A stretch of 64,000 nucleotides of DNA, taken from assembly GCA_951813325.1 (NCBI GenBank), contig OX638350.1:1537029-1601028 (forward strand), written 5' to 3'. The notes beneath the pieces are model-generated. The model searched no databases. It saw nothing but the letters and a program-made list of their open reading frames with translations, and was not told the origin of the DNA. Of this stretch, positions 13,659 through 22,081 are shown piece by piece. How positions within the stretch are numbered: position 1 is the stretch's first letter; the number at the start of each line of letters is the position of its first letter. The position numbers and the translations under genes were made by a program. The stretch comes from an uncultured Acidimicrobiales bacterium. Lineage in GTDB: Bacteria; Actinomycetota; Acidimicrobiia; Acidimicrobiales; Bin134.

Positions 13659-15127
13659 CCACAGAAGTTGCTGTGCGCGACCGCTACCCGCTGGTGGTGG
13701 GGGGCCGCGAGGTCTCCACCAGCGCCAACATGGCGGCCCAGGCCCCCGGCACCGGAGAGACGGTGGCCGAAGTGCCGCTGGCCGACGCCGAGGCAGTCGA
13801 TCGAGCCGTAGAGGCGGCTTCCGATGCCCAGCCGCCATGGGCCGCGCTGTCGGCGGCTGAGCGGGGGCGGTATCTGCGCGACCTGGCCGATGCAGTACGG
13901 GAACAAGCCGAGCGGCTGGCCCGGATCGACGCCATGGACAGCGGCAATCCCCTGGCCGCCATGCGCAACGACGCGGCCTACGGCGCCGACGCCCTGGACT
14001 ACTTCGCAGGCATCGCCCGGGAGTTGCACGGCAAAACCCTTCCGGCCTCGGCCAACGGCCTCCACTTCACCTTGCGAGAGCCCTATGGCGTTGTGGCCCG
14101 CATCCTGCCCTTCAACCACCCGCTCATGTTCACCCTCTTCCACGCGGCCGCCCCCCTGGCCGCCGGCAACACCGTGATTGTGAAGGCTCCCGATCAAACC
14201 CCGATCTCCCCGCTGGAAGTGGCCTATCTGGCCGCGGAGATCCTTCCCCCCGGTGTGCTCACCGTGCTCACCGGCGACGGGGCCACCACCGGCGAGTGCC
14301 TGGTAGCCCATCCGGGCATCAGCCGCATCGGGTTCACCGGGCGAGGAGCCACTGGGTTGCGAGTCATGGAGGCGGCCGCGGCGTCGGGTCATGTCAAGCA
14401 CGTGACCGTGGAGCTCGGAGGCAAGAATCCACTGTTGGTGGCGCCCGATGCCGACCCTGCCTATGTGGCCGAGCAGGCGGTGGGGGGCATGAACTTCGAG
14501 TCTTCCCAAGGGCAGTCTTGTGGATCGACGTCGCGGCTGTATGTGCCGGCGGGTATGCACGACGATGTGGTGGACGCGGTGGCCGCCCGGCTCGACCAGA
14601 TCAGGGTGGGCGACCCCCTCGATCCGGAGACCACCATGGGGCCGTTGGTCTCCGAGCCCCAGCTCAGCCGGGTGCAAGGCTACGTAGAAGCCGGGAAGTC
14701 GGAAGGTGCCCGGATGGTGGCCGGCGGAGGCCCCCCCGACGGCGTGCCCGAGGGCGGCTACTACCTGGCGCCCACGCTGTTCGACCGGGTGGATCCCGGC
14801 CATGTCATCGCCACCGAGGAGATCTTCGGGCCGGTGCTGTCGGTGCTGGAGTGGAGGGACCGAGACGACCTCATAGCCCAGGCCAACGCCACCCGCTACG
14901 GGTTGGCCGCCAACATCATCACCAACGATCTGGACTGGGCAGTGGATGCGGCCCGCCGAGTGCGGGCGGGGTGCGTATGGATCAACGGGCGAGGGCAGCA
15001 CTTCCTGGAGACTCCGTTCGGCGGATACAAGGATTCCGGGCTGGGAGCAGAGGGTTCGATGGAGTCGCTGCTCAGCTACACCCGGACCAAAGTCGTCCAC
15101 GTTCTCGACATCGGAGCACCAACATGA
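13655..15127 (+). CDS. NAD(P)+-dependent aldehyde dehydrogenase
   Basis: A complete ALDH of 490 residues. The catalytic base is E253 in VELGGKNP and the nucleophile is C289 in SQGQSCGS; the cofactor-binding IGFTGRGATG segment precedes them. It converts an aldehyde to the acid in the cytoplasm, presumably the product of the neighbouring dehydrogenases. An in-frame upstream extension to 13337 is a shadow inside the alcohol dehydrogenase. ATGA overlaps join it to the gene before, and its stop overlaps the aldolase ATG. Confidence 0.92.
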   Translation: MTTEVAVRDRYPLVVGGREVSTSANMAAQAPGTGETVAEVPLADAEAVDRAVEAASDAQPPWAALSAAERGRYLRDLADAVREQAERLARIDAMDSGNPLAAMRNDAAYGADALDYFAGIARELHGKTLPASANGLHFTLREPYGVVARILPFNHPLMFTLFHAAAPLAAGNTVIVKAPDQTPISPLEVAYLAAEILPPGVLTVLTGDGATTGECLVAHPGISRIGFTGRGATGLRVMEAAAASGHVKHVTVELGGKNPLLVAPDADPAYVAEQAVGGMNFESSQGQSCGSTSRLYVPAGMHDDVVDAVAARLDQIRVGDPLDPETTMGPLVSEPQLSRVQGYVEAGKSEGARMVAGGGPPDGVPEGGYYLAPTLFDRVDPGHVIATEEIFGPVLSVLEWRDRDDLIAQANATRYGLAANIITNDLDWAVDAARRVRAGCVWINGRGQHFLETPFGGYKDSGLGAEGSMESLLSYTRTKVVHVLDIGAPT

Positions 15128-15837
15128 GCAGCCACCACGCTGAGGCCATTGCCGGCATCAAGGAGAAGATTGCCATTTCTACCCGAATCCTGGTCCGTGA
15201 GCGGCTGATCGGACCCTTCGGCCATCCCTCGACCAAGATCCCCGGCACCGGCCTAGTAGCGGTGCTGGGCCACACCCACGACGATGTGAAAGACCTGGCC
15301 GAAACAGATTCGAACGATGTAGTTGTGATGGATCTGGACGGCGAGGTGGTCGAGGGAACGATGGAGGCCCCGGGCGAGCGGTTCATGCACACCGAGATCT
15401 ACAAAGCCCGGCCCGATGTGGAAGCGGTGATTCACGCCCACCCCATGCACTGCATCGCATTCTCAATCACCGATGTGCCCCTGGCCCCGGTCTGGCACCT
15501 TTGCACCTTGTTCGCCGATGGCGTGCCGATTTATGAGTCCGCCGTGCAGATAGACAACCCCGAGCGCGGCCGGTCGGTGGCGGCAGCTTTGGGAGGCCGC
15601 AAAGGTGTGCTGCTCAAGGGCCACGGCCTGACTGTGGTGGGCACGTCCATTGAGGAGGCCACCGTCAGCGCGGTCAACCTCGAGCGCTCGGCCCGACTTC
15701 AGATCATGGCCGGAGGCCTAGGTGCGGTGGAGGTCATCGACCGGGCCGAGCTGACCGGCGAGATGCTCACCGACGGTCTGACGTTGGAGGAGTACACCCA
15801 CACCCAGTGGGACTACTGGGCGATGGAGATTGCCTGA
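15124..15837 (+). CDS. Class II aldolase/adducin-family protein
   Basis: A 237-residue member of the zinc-dependent class II aldolase family (fuculose-phosphate aldolase, ribulose-phosphate epimerase and decarboxylases). The zinc ligands are the HAHPMH motif near residue 105 and a later GHG in LLKGHGLTVVG; the active-site Glu region is HTEIYKARPDVEAVIH. The family cleaves or decarboxylates hydroxy-acids and sugar phosphates. ATGA overlap with ALDH and TGATG overlap with the molybdoenzyme gene show tight coupling. No sugar kinase is present in the operon, so an unphosphorylated substrate is possible. Confidence 0.85.
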   Translation: MSSHHAEAIAGIKEKIAISTRILVRERLIGPFGHPSTKIPGTGLVAVLGHTHDDVKDLAETDSNDVVVMDLDGEVVEGTMEAPGERFMHTEIYKARPDVEAVIHAHPMHCIAFSITDVPLAPVWHLCTLFADGVPIYESAVQIDNPERGRSVAAALGGRKGVLLKGHGLTVVGTSIEEATVSAVNLERSARLQIMAGGLGAVEVIDRAELTGEMLTDGLTLEEYTHTQWDYWAMEIA

Positions 15838-18164
15838 TGGCCGCCTCGGCCTCCTCCCCTCGTCGCGAAGACCCCCGGCTTCTGCGGGGCGATGGGCGCT
15901 ATGTGGCCGATATCGAGCTTCCCTCCATGCGTTATGCCGCGTTTGTGCGCAGCCCGGTGGCTCACGCCGACGTGGTCGAGGTGGAGATGCCCACAGATGT
16001 CGTGGGCTGGACTGGTGAGGACCTGATCGGCCGGATTGAGACCATGGCCCCCAACGAAGCCGATGGCGGTGTTTACCAGGACAAGCTGTTGGAGTCCCTG
16101 GGTGACGACCGGCTTTTCGTCCGCCATGAGGGCCGGCCGCTGTTGGCGGTGGACCGGGTGCGCCATGTGGGCGACCCCATCGCGGTAGTCATCGCTGACA
16201 CCCCCTATGGCGCGGCTGATGCCGCAGACCGGGTGCGCCTCGATCTGGCCCCCCGACCGCCGGTGGTCGATCCCTTCGCCGCTTTGAGCGCCGACGCTCC
16301 CCGGCTGTACGACCACTGGCCCGACAACCGCTCGTTGTTCGTGGCGGCCGGTTTCGGCGACATCGACGCCGCCTTCGCCGAAGCCGCCCATGTGAGCTGC
16401 CGCCGGCTGCATTCCGGGAGGCTGGCTTGCCACCCCATGGAGCCTCGGGGCGTGGTGGCCGAACACGACCCCCGCACCGACCTGCTCACAGTGTGGAGCA
16501 GCACGCAGATCCCCCATCCGCTCCGCACCGCCTTGGCCAAGGCCCTGGGGCGACCAGCGCACCGAATTCGGGTGGTAGCCCCCGATGTGGGTGGCGGTTT
16601 CGGGGTCAAGGCCGTGCCCTACGCCGAAGAGCTGATCTTGGCCTTTCTCGCTTTGGAGATGGGAGTCGCCCTCAAATGGGTAGAGCAGCGGAGCGAACAC
16701 GGCCTTGCCGCCATTCAGTCCCGCGATCAGATCCACGACATCGAGCTGGCCCTCGACAAAGACGCCCGCATCCTGGGAGTACGCGACCGCTTCGTGGTGG
16801 ACAGCGGGGCGGCCAACCCTTTGGGCGTGGTCCAGCCCTACAACACGCTGGCCCACCTGTGCGGTTGCTACCGGGTGCCGGCGCTGGATGTGGAGGCCAC
16901 CGCGGTGGTGACCAATAAGGCCCCGAACTCGCCCTACCGGGGCGCGGGTCGACCCGAGGCCGTTTTCGCCATGGATCGCATTATCGACGTGGCCGCCCGA
17001 GAGATCGGAATCGATCCGGTGGAACTGCGCCGCCGCAACCTGATCTCCCCTGAGGAGATGCCCTACACCGTCGGACTCAATTATCGAGACGGCACCCCCA
17101 TTACCTACGACAGCGGCGACTTCTCTGGCTGCTTCGAGAAGGCCATGGCCATGAGCGGCATAGACGACGGCCTCCGGGGCGGATACCGAGATGAGGCCGG
17201 GCGGCATGTGGGTGCCGGGGTGTCCTCCTACGTGGAGGGCACCGGGGTCGGGCCGTTCGAAAGTGCCCGAGTGCGGGTGGACGAGACCGGCTGGGTCGAG
17301 GTGGCCACCGGTGCCTGCTCTCAGGGCCAAGGCCATGAGACGGTATTCGCCGAGGTGTGCGCCCAGGCGTTGGGCGCACACCCTGAACAGGTGACGGTGA
17401 TCGGGGGCGACACCGCGGCCGTGGAATACGGGTGGGGCACGCTGGCCAGCCGCAGCGCGGTGGTGGCGGGCAGCGCCGTTCACCTGGCCGCCACGGTGCT
17501 GCGGAACCGGATCGTGGACGCGGTAGCCGAGAGGTGGGAGCTGGCCCCCGCCGACCTCTGCGTGCAACACGGCGCAGTCGAGGTGGTCGGAACCCCGGCT
17601 CGCCGCATGGAGCTGTCCGAGGTTGCCGCTGGTTTCGCCCCTGGAGGCGTTTTCGCCAACGGCACCAGCGCCGGCTTGGAGGAAATGGTCTGCTTCGAGC
17701 CACCGACTGTCACCTTCGCCGCCGGTGTGCATGTGGCCCGGGTCGCTGTCGATCCGTCCACGGGTGCAGTTGAAATTCTCCGTTACACCGTCGCCCATGA
17801 CTGCGGGCCGCTGCTGTCGCCGACCATCGTGGACGGTCAGATTGCCGGGGGCGTGGCGCAAGGGATTGGGGCCGCGCTGTTCGAGCTAGCGGCCTACGAC
17901 GACGACGGACAGCCCCAGAACCCGAGCCTGGCCGACTATCTGGTGCCCGACGCCCCCGGGGTGCCCGATCTGGCCGTCGCCCATCTGGAGACCCCTTCCC
18001 CGCTCAATCCGCTGGGCATCAAGGGTGTGGGGGAAGCCGGAGCCATCCCGCCGCCGGCCGCGGTGGCCAACGCCATCGAGGACGCCCTGGCCGGGCTGGG
18101 TGTCGAGGTGACCCGCGTGCCAGTGTCGCCCGACTATCTATTCAGCCAATTGCACGGGGAGTGA
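15837..18164 (+). CDS. Xanthine dehydrogenase-family molybdopterin-binding subunit
   Basis: A 775-residue large subunit of the molybdenum hydroxylase family. It shows the N-terminal DPRLLRGDGRYVADI, the Mo-pterin motifs DVGGGFGVK and PYRGAGRPEA, QGQGHET, and the C-terminal KGVGEAGAIPPPAA with the expected active-site Glu. These enzymes hydroxylate aldehydes, purines or aromatic rings using water. They normally work with a [2Fe-2S] subunit and an FAD subunit, and neither is encoded in this operon, which is odd. The partners may be elsewhere, or electrons may go another way. The start ATG overlaps the aldolase stop (TGATG). Confidence 0.9.
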   Translation: MAASASSPRREDPRLLRGDGRYVADIELPSMRYAAFVRSPVAHADVVEVEMPTDVVGWTGEDLIGRIETMAPNEADGGVYQDKLLESLGDDRLFVRHEGRPLLAVDRVRHVGDPIAVVIADTPYGAADAADRVRLDLAPRPPVVDPFAALSADAPRLYDHWPDNRSLFVAAGFGDIDAAFAEAAHVSCRRLHSGRLACHPMEPRGVVAEHDPRTDLLTVWSSTQIPHPLRTALAKALGRPAHRIRVVAPDVGGGFGVKAVPYAEELILAFLALEMGVALKWVEQRSEHGLAAIQSRDQIHDIELALDKDARILGVRDRFVVDSGAANPLGVVQPYNTLAHLCGCYRVPALDVEATAVVTNKAPNSPYRGAGRPEAVFAMDRIIDVAAREIGIDPVELRRRNLISPEEMPYTVGLNYRDGTPITYDSGDFSGCFEKAMAMSGIDDGLRGGYRDEAGRHVGAGVSSYVEGTGVGPFESARVRVDETGWVEVATGACSQGQGHETVFAEVCAQALGAHPEQVTVIGGDTAAVEYGWGTLASRSAVVAGSAVHLAATVLRNRIVDAVAERWELAPADLCVQHGAVEVVGTPARRMELSEVAAGFAPGGVFANGTSAGLEEMVCFEPPTVTFAAGVHVARVAVDPSTGAVEILRYTVAHDCGPLLSPTIVDGQIAGGVAQGIGAALFELAAYDDDGQPQNPSLADYLVPDAPGVPDLAVAHLETPSPLNPLGIKGVGEAGAIPPPAAVANAIEDALAGLGVEVTRVPVSPDYLFSQLHGE

Positions 18165-18166
18165 TC

Positions 18167-18982
18167 ATGACTGCGAGCCAATCTCGCCCTGTCGTCGATG
18201 CCCCCCGCTCCCAGGAGCCGGATCTATCGGGCATCGCTTTGAGCGTGTCGGGAATTCACAAGCGCTACGGAGGGGTGGTCGCCCTCCGAGACGTGTCGCT
18301 GGTTTTTCCCACCGGCACCCTCACCGCCATCGTGGGCGATAACGGCGCCGGCAAGAGCACCCTGCTTAAGGTCATGTCCGGAGCAGAGCAGCCTGATGCG
18401 GGCAGAGTGGTGCTACACGGAGAGGCCCGACGGTTCCGGTCCCCCGAAGATGCCCGGGTGGCTGGGATCGAGACCGTGTACCAAGACCTGGCTTTGGCCG
18501 ACAACCTTGATGCCGCTCAGAACCTGTTCATGGGGCGGGAACTGAAGGTGGGATGGGGTCCGCTCACCTTCCTGCGCCAACGGGCCATGCGCCGCGACAC
18601 CGAGCAGATCATCCGGCGTCTCAACATAAAGATCCCATCTGTTCGCATCCCGGTCCAGCATTTCTCAGGAGGCCAGCGCCAGGGCGTGGCCATCGCCCGG
18701 GCCATGAACTGGGGCAATGAAGTGATCATCATGGACGAGCCCACCGCCGCGCTGGGGATTGCCGAGACGGCCCGGGTGGAAGACCTGATCGCCACTCTGC
18801 GAGAACGCGAGTTGACGATCATCGTGGTCAGCCACAACCTCGACCAGGTCTTCCGGCTTGCCGACCGGATCGCTGTGATGCGCCGGGGCCAGCTCATCGA
18901 AGTGCTGGATGCCCATAGCACAGATGCCCAGAAGCTGGTGTCGCTCATCACTGGTCTGTCCGCATCCCATGAAGGGGCTTGA
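18167..18982 (+). CDS. ABC transporter ATP-binding protein, sugar type, single domain
   Basis: A 271-residue ATPase with Walker A GDNGAGKST, signature FSGGQRQGVAIARA, Walker B VIIMDEPTAAL and the switch His in VVSHNLDQ. RbsA-type ATPases usually have two such domains (about 500 residues); this has one, as in fructose- and some polyol-type importers, so it probably works as a homodimer. It serves the permease and binding protein at 8.2-10.4 kb. ATG 18167 has GGGGAG just upstream; GTG 18161, which overlaps the previous stop, is an alternative. Confidence 0.92.
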   Translation: MTASQSRPVVDAPRSQEPDLSGIALSVSGIHKRYGGVVALRDVSLVFPTGTLTAIVGDNGAGKSTLLKVMSGAEQPDAGRVVLHGEARRFRSPEDARVAGIETVYQDLALADNLDAAQNLFMGRELKVGWGPLTFLRQRAMRRDTEQIIRRLNIKIPSVRIPVQHFSGGQRQGVAIARAMNWGNEVIIMDEPTAALGIAETARVEDLIATLRERELTIIVVSHNLDQVFRLADRIAVMRRGQLIEVLDAHSTDAQKLVSLITGLSASHEGA

Positions 18983-18983
18983 G

Positions 18984-19760
18984 ATGACGCCGAGGGTGGG
19001 TGTCCAGATACGACCCAACCATGTGAGTTGGGACGACATGGCGGCCGCTTGGCAGCACGCCGATGAGGCCGGGGCCGACAGCATCTGGACGTTTGACCAC
19101 TTCTTTCCCATCGACGGCGATCCCGAGGGCACCGCCTTCGAATGCTGGACCACGCTGGCCGCCATGGCGTCGATCACTCGCAACGCCCAGATCGGCCCGC
19201 TGGTCACCTGCACCGGGTTCCGCAACCCGGATCTGCTGGCCGATATGGCTCGAACAGCAGACCACGCTTCTGGCGGCCGGGTGGTGCTCGGCCTGGGTTC
19301 GGGCTGGTTGGAGCGCGACTACCACTCCTACGGGTACCCCATGTCCGGCGACGCCGACCGGATACGCGAGATGGAGGTGGCCATACACCGCATCCGCCGC
19401 CGGCTGCGACGGCTCCGCCCTGGTCCAGCGGGCCCGCTCCCCATCTTGGTCGGCGGATTGGGAGAGCGGATGACCCTGGACGTGTGCGCCCGGTTGGCCG
19501 ACGCTTGGAATGGCTGGGGCACTCCAGCCCAGATCGCCCATCTGAACCAAGTGCTGGACAATCGGTGCGAGCGGGCCGGGCGCGATCCGTCTCAAGTCGA
19601 GCGGACAGTGGCGTTGTTCGAGACGGCCAGCGATGATGCCTATGACGACTACGTGGCTGCCGGCGCCGAGCACCTGATCCTGGTTCGGTCAGGCCCCGAC
19701 TATCACATCGACGAGTTGGAATCCCTTCTGAGGTGGCGGGATTCTCGGAGCGGACAGTGA
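18984..19760 (+). CDS. LLM-class (luciferase-like) oxidoreductase, likely F420-dependent
   Basis: A 258-residue luciferase-like monooxygenase fold. Typical features are GVQIRPNHVSWDDM, the WTFDHFFPI segment, LGPLVTC-type strand IGPLVTCTGFRNP, and LGLGSGWLERDYHSYGYP. In Actinobacteria most such proteins use F420 rather than FMN. It is shorter than usual (about 300) because the region between residues 130 and 155 is compressed (IRRRLRRLRPGPAGP). The role in the pathway is unknown; it starts 2 nt after the ATPase stop. Confidence 0.85.
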   Translation: MTPRVGVQIRPNHVSWDDMAAAWQHADEAGADSIWTFDHFFPIDGDPEGTAFECWTTLAAMASITRNAQIGPLVTCTGFRNPDLLADMARTADHASGGRVVLGLGSGWLERDYHSYGYPMSGDADRIREMEVAIHRIRRRLRRLRPGPAGPLPILVGGLGERMTLDVCARLADAWNGWGTPAQIAHLNQVLDNRCERAGRDPSQVERTVALFETASDDAYDDYVAAGAEHLILVRSGPDYHIDELESLLRWRDSRSGQ

Positions 19761-19788
19761 GCCGGGCAGGCCTGAATGGGGGGCGGCA

Positions 19789-21045
19789 GTGGTCTCCGGT
19801 CAAGTGAGCGTCACAACCGGCGCCCTGTGGATGCCCTTCACCTCGGCGGGCGGCAGCAACCCACCAGTGGTGGTGGCCGGTGACGGCAGCCATGTGGTGG
19901 CCGACGACGGCACCCGGCTGCTGGACGCCACCGCCGGAGGGGTGGCCTGTGTGATCCTGGGTCACGGTCGAGCCGAGATCGCCGACGCGGTGGCTGCACA
20001 GCTCCGGACGCTCGAATATCACTGCCTCTTCGGATACAGCCACCCTCGGGCTCTGGAGTTGGCCGAGGCGGTGGCAGCCCGCACGCCGGGCGATCTGAAC
20101 CACGTCTTTTTCACCAACTCCGGCTCAGAGGCGGTGGAGACCGCCCTGAAGATGGCCCGCGGTTACTGGTCCCAGGTGGGCCGAGGATCCAAGACGGGAT
20201 TCGTGTCGCTGCACCGGGGGTACCATGGCATGAACTTCGGCGGGATCTCGGTGGGCGGCCTCCCAGAGAACCGGGCGGGGTTCGGTCCGCTGCTGGAAGG
20301 ATGCTCCCAAGTTCCGGCCCACGACATCGACGCCCTGGAGCGGGAACTGGCCTCCCGCGATCCCAGCACCATTGCCGCGGTGATCATGGAGCCCGTGCAG
20401 GCTGCCGGGGGCGTCTACCCTCCGCCCGAGGACTACCTTGGCCAGGTCAGAGCGATGTGCGACGACCACGATGTGCTCCTGGTGTTAGATGAGGTGGTGT
20501 GCGGGTTCGGACGATTGGGCCACTGGTTCGGCGGTCATCGCTTCGGTGTGTCTCCCGACATCATGACCGTGGCCAAGGGACTGACTTCGGCCTATATCCC
20601 TATGGGAGCAGCAATCGCCGGTAGCAGGGTCCATGACGCGTTCGTGGATCCCGAAGGCTCGATAGAGCTGATGCACGGCTACACCTATAGCGGGCATCCC
20701 GCAGCCTGCGTCGCGGGGCTGAAGGTGATTGAGATCATCGAACGGGAGGGATTGGTGGACCACAGCCGCCAGACTGGCCTATACCTTCAAAAGCAGATCG
20801 ACCCCTTGGCCTCTTTGCCGGTGGTGGCCGAGGTTCGGGGCGAGGGCATGTTGGCCGCGCTGGAGTTGGAGGGAGACTGTCCGGAGCCCCTGGTGGCCGA
20901 GGCCCAGCGGCGCATCCAGTCGGCTGGCGTACTGGTGCGGGCACAAGCCGACCACCTCGGCATCTACCCGCCGTTAACATTCACAGCCGCCGAGGTGGAC
21001 CGAGTGGTCGACGTCGTCGGGACGGTGCTGGAGGAGTTGTCATGA
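19789..21045 (+). CDS. Class III PLP-dependent aminotransferase
   Basis: A 418-residue fold-type I aminotransferase of the omega-amino acid/GABA class. It has NSGSEAVETALK for phosphate binding, HRGYHG, the cofactor Asp in LLVLDEVVCGFGR, and the Schiff-base lysine in TVAKGLTSAYIPMG. It transfers an amino group between an amine or omega-amino acid and a keto acid. Its presence with a creatininase-type hydrolase suggests the operon substrate contains nitrogen. Start GTG 19789 is probable; GTG 19807 is the alternative. The stop overlaps the marR ATG. Confidence 0.9.
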   Translation: MVSGQVSVTTGALWMPFTSAGGSNPPVVVAGDGSHVVADDGTRLLDATAGGVACVILGHGRAEIADAVAAQLRTLEYHCLFGYSHPRALELAEAVAARTPGDLNHVFFTNSGSEAVETALKMARGYWSQVGRGSKTGFVSLHRGYHGMNFGGISVGGLPENRAGFGPLLEGCSQVPAHDIDALERELASRDPSTIAAVIMEPVQAAGGVYPPPEDYLGQVRAMCDDHDVLLVLDEVVCGFGRLGHWFGGHRFGVSPDIMTVAKGLTSAYIPMGAAIAGSRVHDAFVDPEGSIELMHGYTYSGHPAACVAGLKVIEIIEREGLVDHSRQTGLYLQKQIDPLASLPVVAEVRGEGMLAALELEGDCPEPLVAEAQRRIQSAGVLVRAQADHLGIYPPLTFTAAEVDRVVDVVGTVLEELS

Positions 21046-21584
21046 CGTACGACCGTGTGGACTCGATCTTGGATCAGTGGGCTGGCGAGCGGCCCGACTT
21101 GGATGCCTCGCCCATTGGGATCTTCGGGAGGATCTCTCGCATCGACCGCTTGTTCGAGCAGTCCATGGCTGAGTTCCTCCGCCCGTTCGGCCTCACGTTG
21201 GGCTTGTTCGACGTGCTGGCCGCGCTGAGGCGAAACGGCGAGCCCTTCCAGGTGAAGCCGAGCGATTTGGCGGCCATGACCATGCTCACCTCAGGGGGCA
21301 TGACCGGACGGCTGGACCAGCTCGTGAAGCTAAACCTGGTGCTCCGGGTGCCTGATCCCGCCGACCGCCGCGTCATGATGGCCCAGCTCAGCCCGGAGGG
21401 CAGAGACCTGATCGACTGGCTCATGGGCGACCACCTCAAACGCGAGCAAGCCCGGTTGGAGTGGTTGCAGCCGGGGGAGCCGGAGGAATTCGCCGGCTTT
21501 CTGCGCAAACTGGAGGCATCGCTTCGCTCCCTGGACGGGAAAGGGCGAGCCGACGGCCTAGATGACGAGGAGACGGCCGGCTAA
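21042..21584 (+). CDS. MarR-family transcriptional regulator
   Basis: A 180-residue winged-helix regulator. The N-terminal dimerisation helices (IGIFGRISRIDRLFEQSM) are followed by the recognition region PSDLAAMTMLTSGGMTGRLDQLVK and the wing VLRVPDPADRRVMMAQLSPEGR. MarR proteins repress catabolic or efflux operons until a ligand binds. As the last gene of the 6.9-21.6 kb operon (ATGA overlap with the aminotransferase) it is the obvious local regulator, perhaps acting at the palindromes at 6909-6934. Confidence 0.9.
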   Translation: MTYDRVDSILDQWAGERPDLDASPIGIFGRISRIDRLFEQSMAEFLRPFGLTLGLFDVLAALRRNGEPFQVKPSDLAAMTMLTSGGMTGRLDQLVKLNLVLRVPDPADRRVMMAQLSPEGRDLIDWLMGDHLKREQARLEWLQPGEPEEFAGFLRKLEASLRSLDGKGRADGLDDEETAG

Positions 21585-22060
21585 GTGGCCGTGAAGCACC
21601 ACGAGACGGTATCGGCTTCGGCGGGGCCGATCTCTTGGCGCCAATAGATGACCAGGGCGCAGTTCTGCTCTGCCTGGAGGCTCTCGATCACATTTCCCTG
21701 ATCGGGCCGGAAGGTAAAGCGGTTGAGGTTGGGCTGATGGCGAATCTGTCCGGGGGGAATCTCCACCCCGTTGAGCATCAGGCGGGCGTCGTAGCCGTTG
21801 GCCAGGTCGATGCCGACGGTTTCTTGGGATAGGACCTCAGCGTTGCGAGGGGGAATGAGCTCGTCCACCGCGGCGTTGCCGGTGACGGTCACGTCGTCGT
21901 CGTCGGTGTCGGCCAGTACCAAGGCCAACAAGATGGCCGCCGCGCCCATCAGGGCCGCGGCGCCCAACAGCACCCTGCGCAGCACGATGGACTCCAGCAC
22001 ATCCACAGTGTGCCCGCTGGCTGAGGGTTCAGTCACCCTGGATGGCGCAGAATCGCTCAC
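21581..22060 (-). CDS. Hypothetical single-pass membrane protein
   Basis: About 159 residues, not recognised. After roughly 20 polar residues there is one hydrophobic helix (VLLGAAALMGAAAILLALVLA), then an Asp-rich stretch and an outside domain of about 100 residues with two cysteines (QNCALVIYW and SWCFTAT) that could form a disulfide. I prefer GTG 22060 to ATG 22153, because the longer form would overlap the divergent kinase gene. Twenty-one nucleotides separate the two starts, and the 3' end overlaps the marR stop on the other strand by 4 nt. Pairing with a PASTA kinase suggests an envelope role, which is only inference. Confidence 0.62.
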   Translation of the reverse strand: MSDSAPSRVTEPSASGHTVDVLESIVLRRVLLGAAALMGAAAILLALVLADTDDDDVTVTGNAAVDELIPPRNAEVLSQETVGIDLANGYDARLMLNGVEIPPGQIRHQPNLNRFTFRPDQGNVIESLQAEQNCALVIYWRQEIGPAEADTVSWCFTAT

Positions 22061-22081
22061 AACAGCCGGTACCCTCAAGGC

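Noticed and set aside
15813-17861. 682-codon open frame antisense to the molybdoenzyme gene
   Set aside because: Same artefact: rich in His/Gly/Arg, no fold, lies wholly under a conserved gene.
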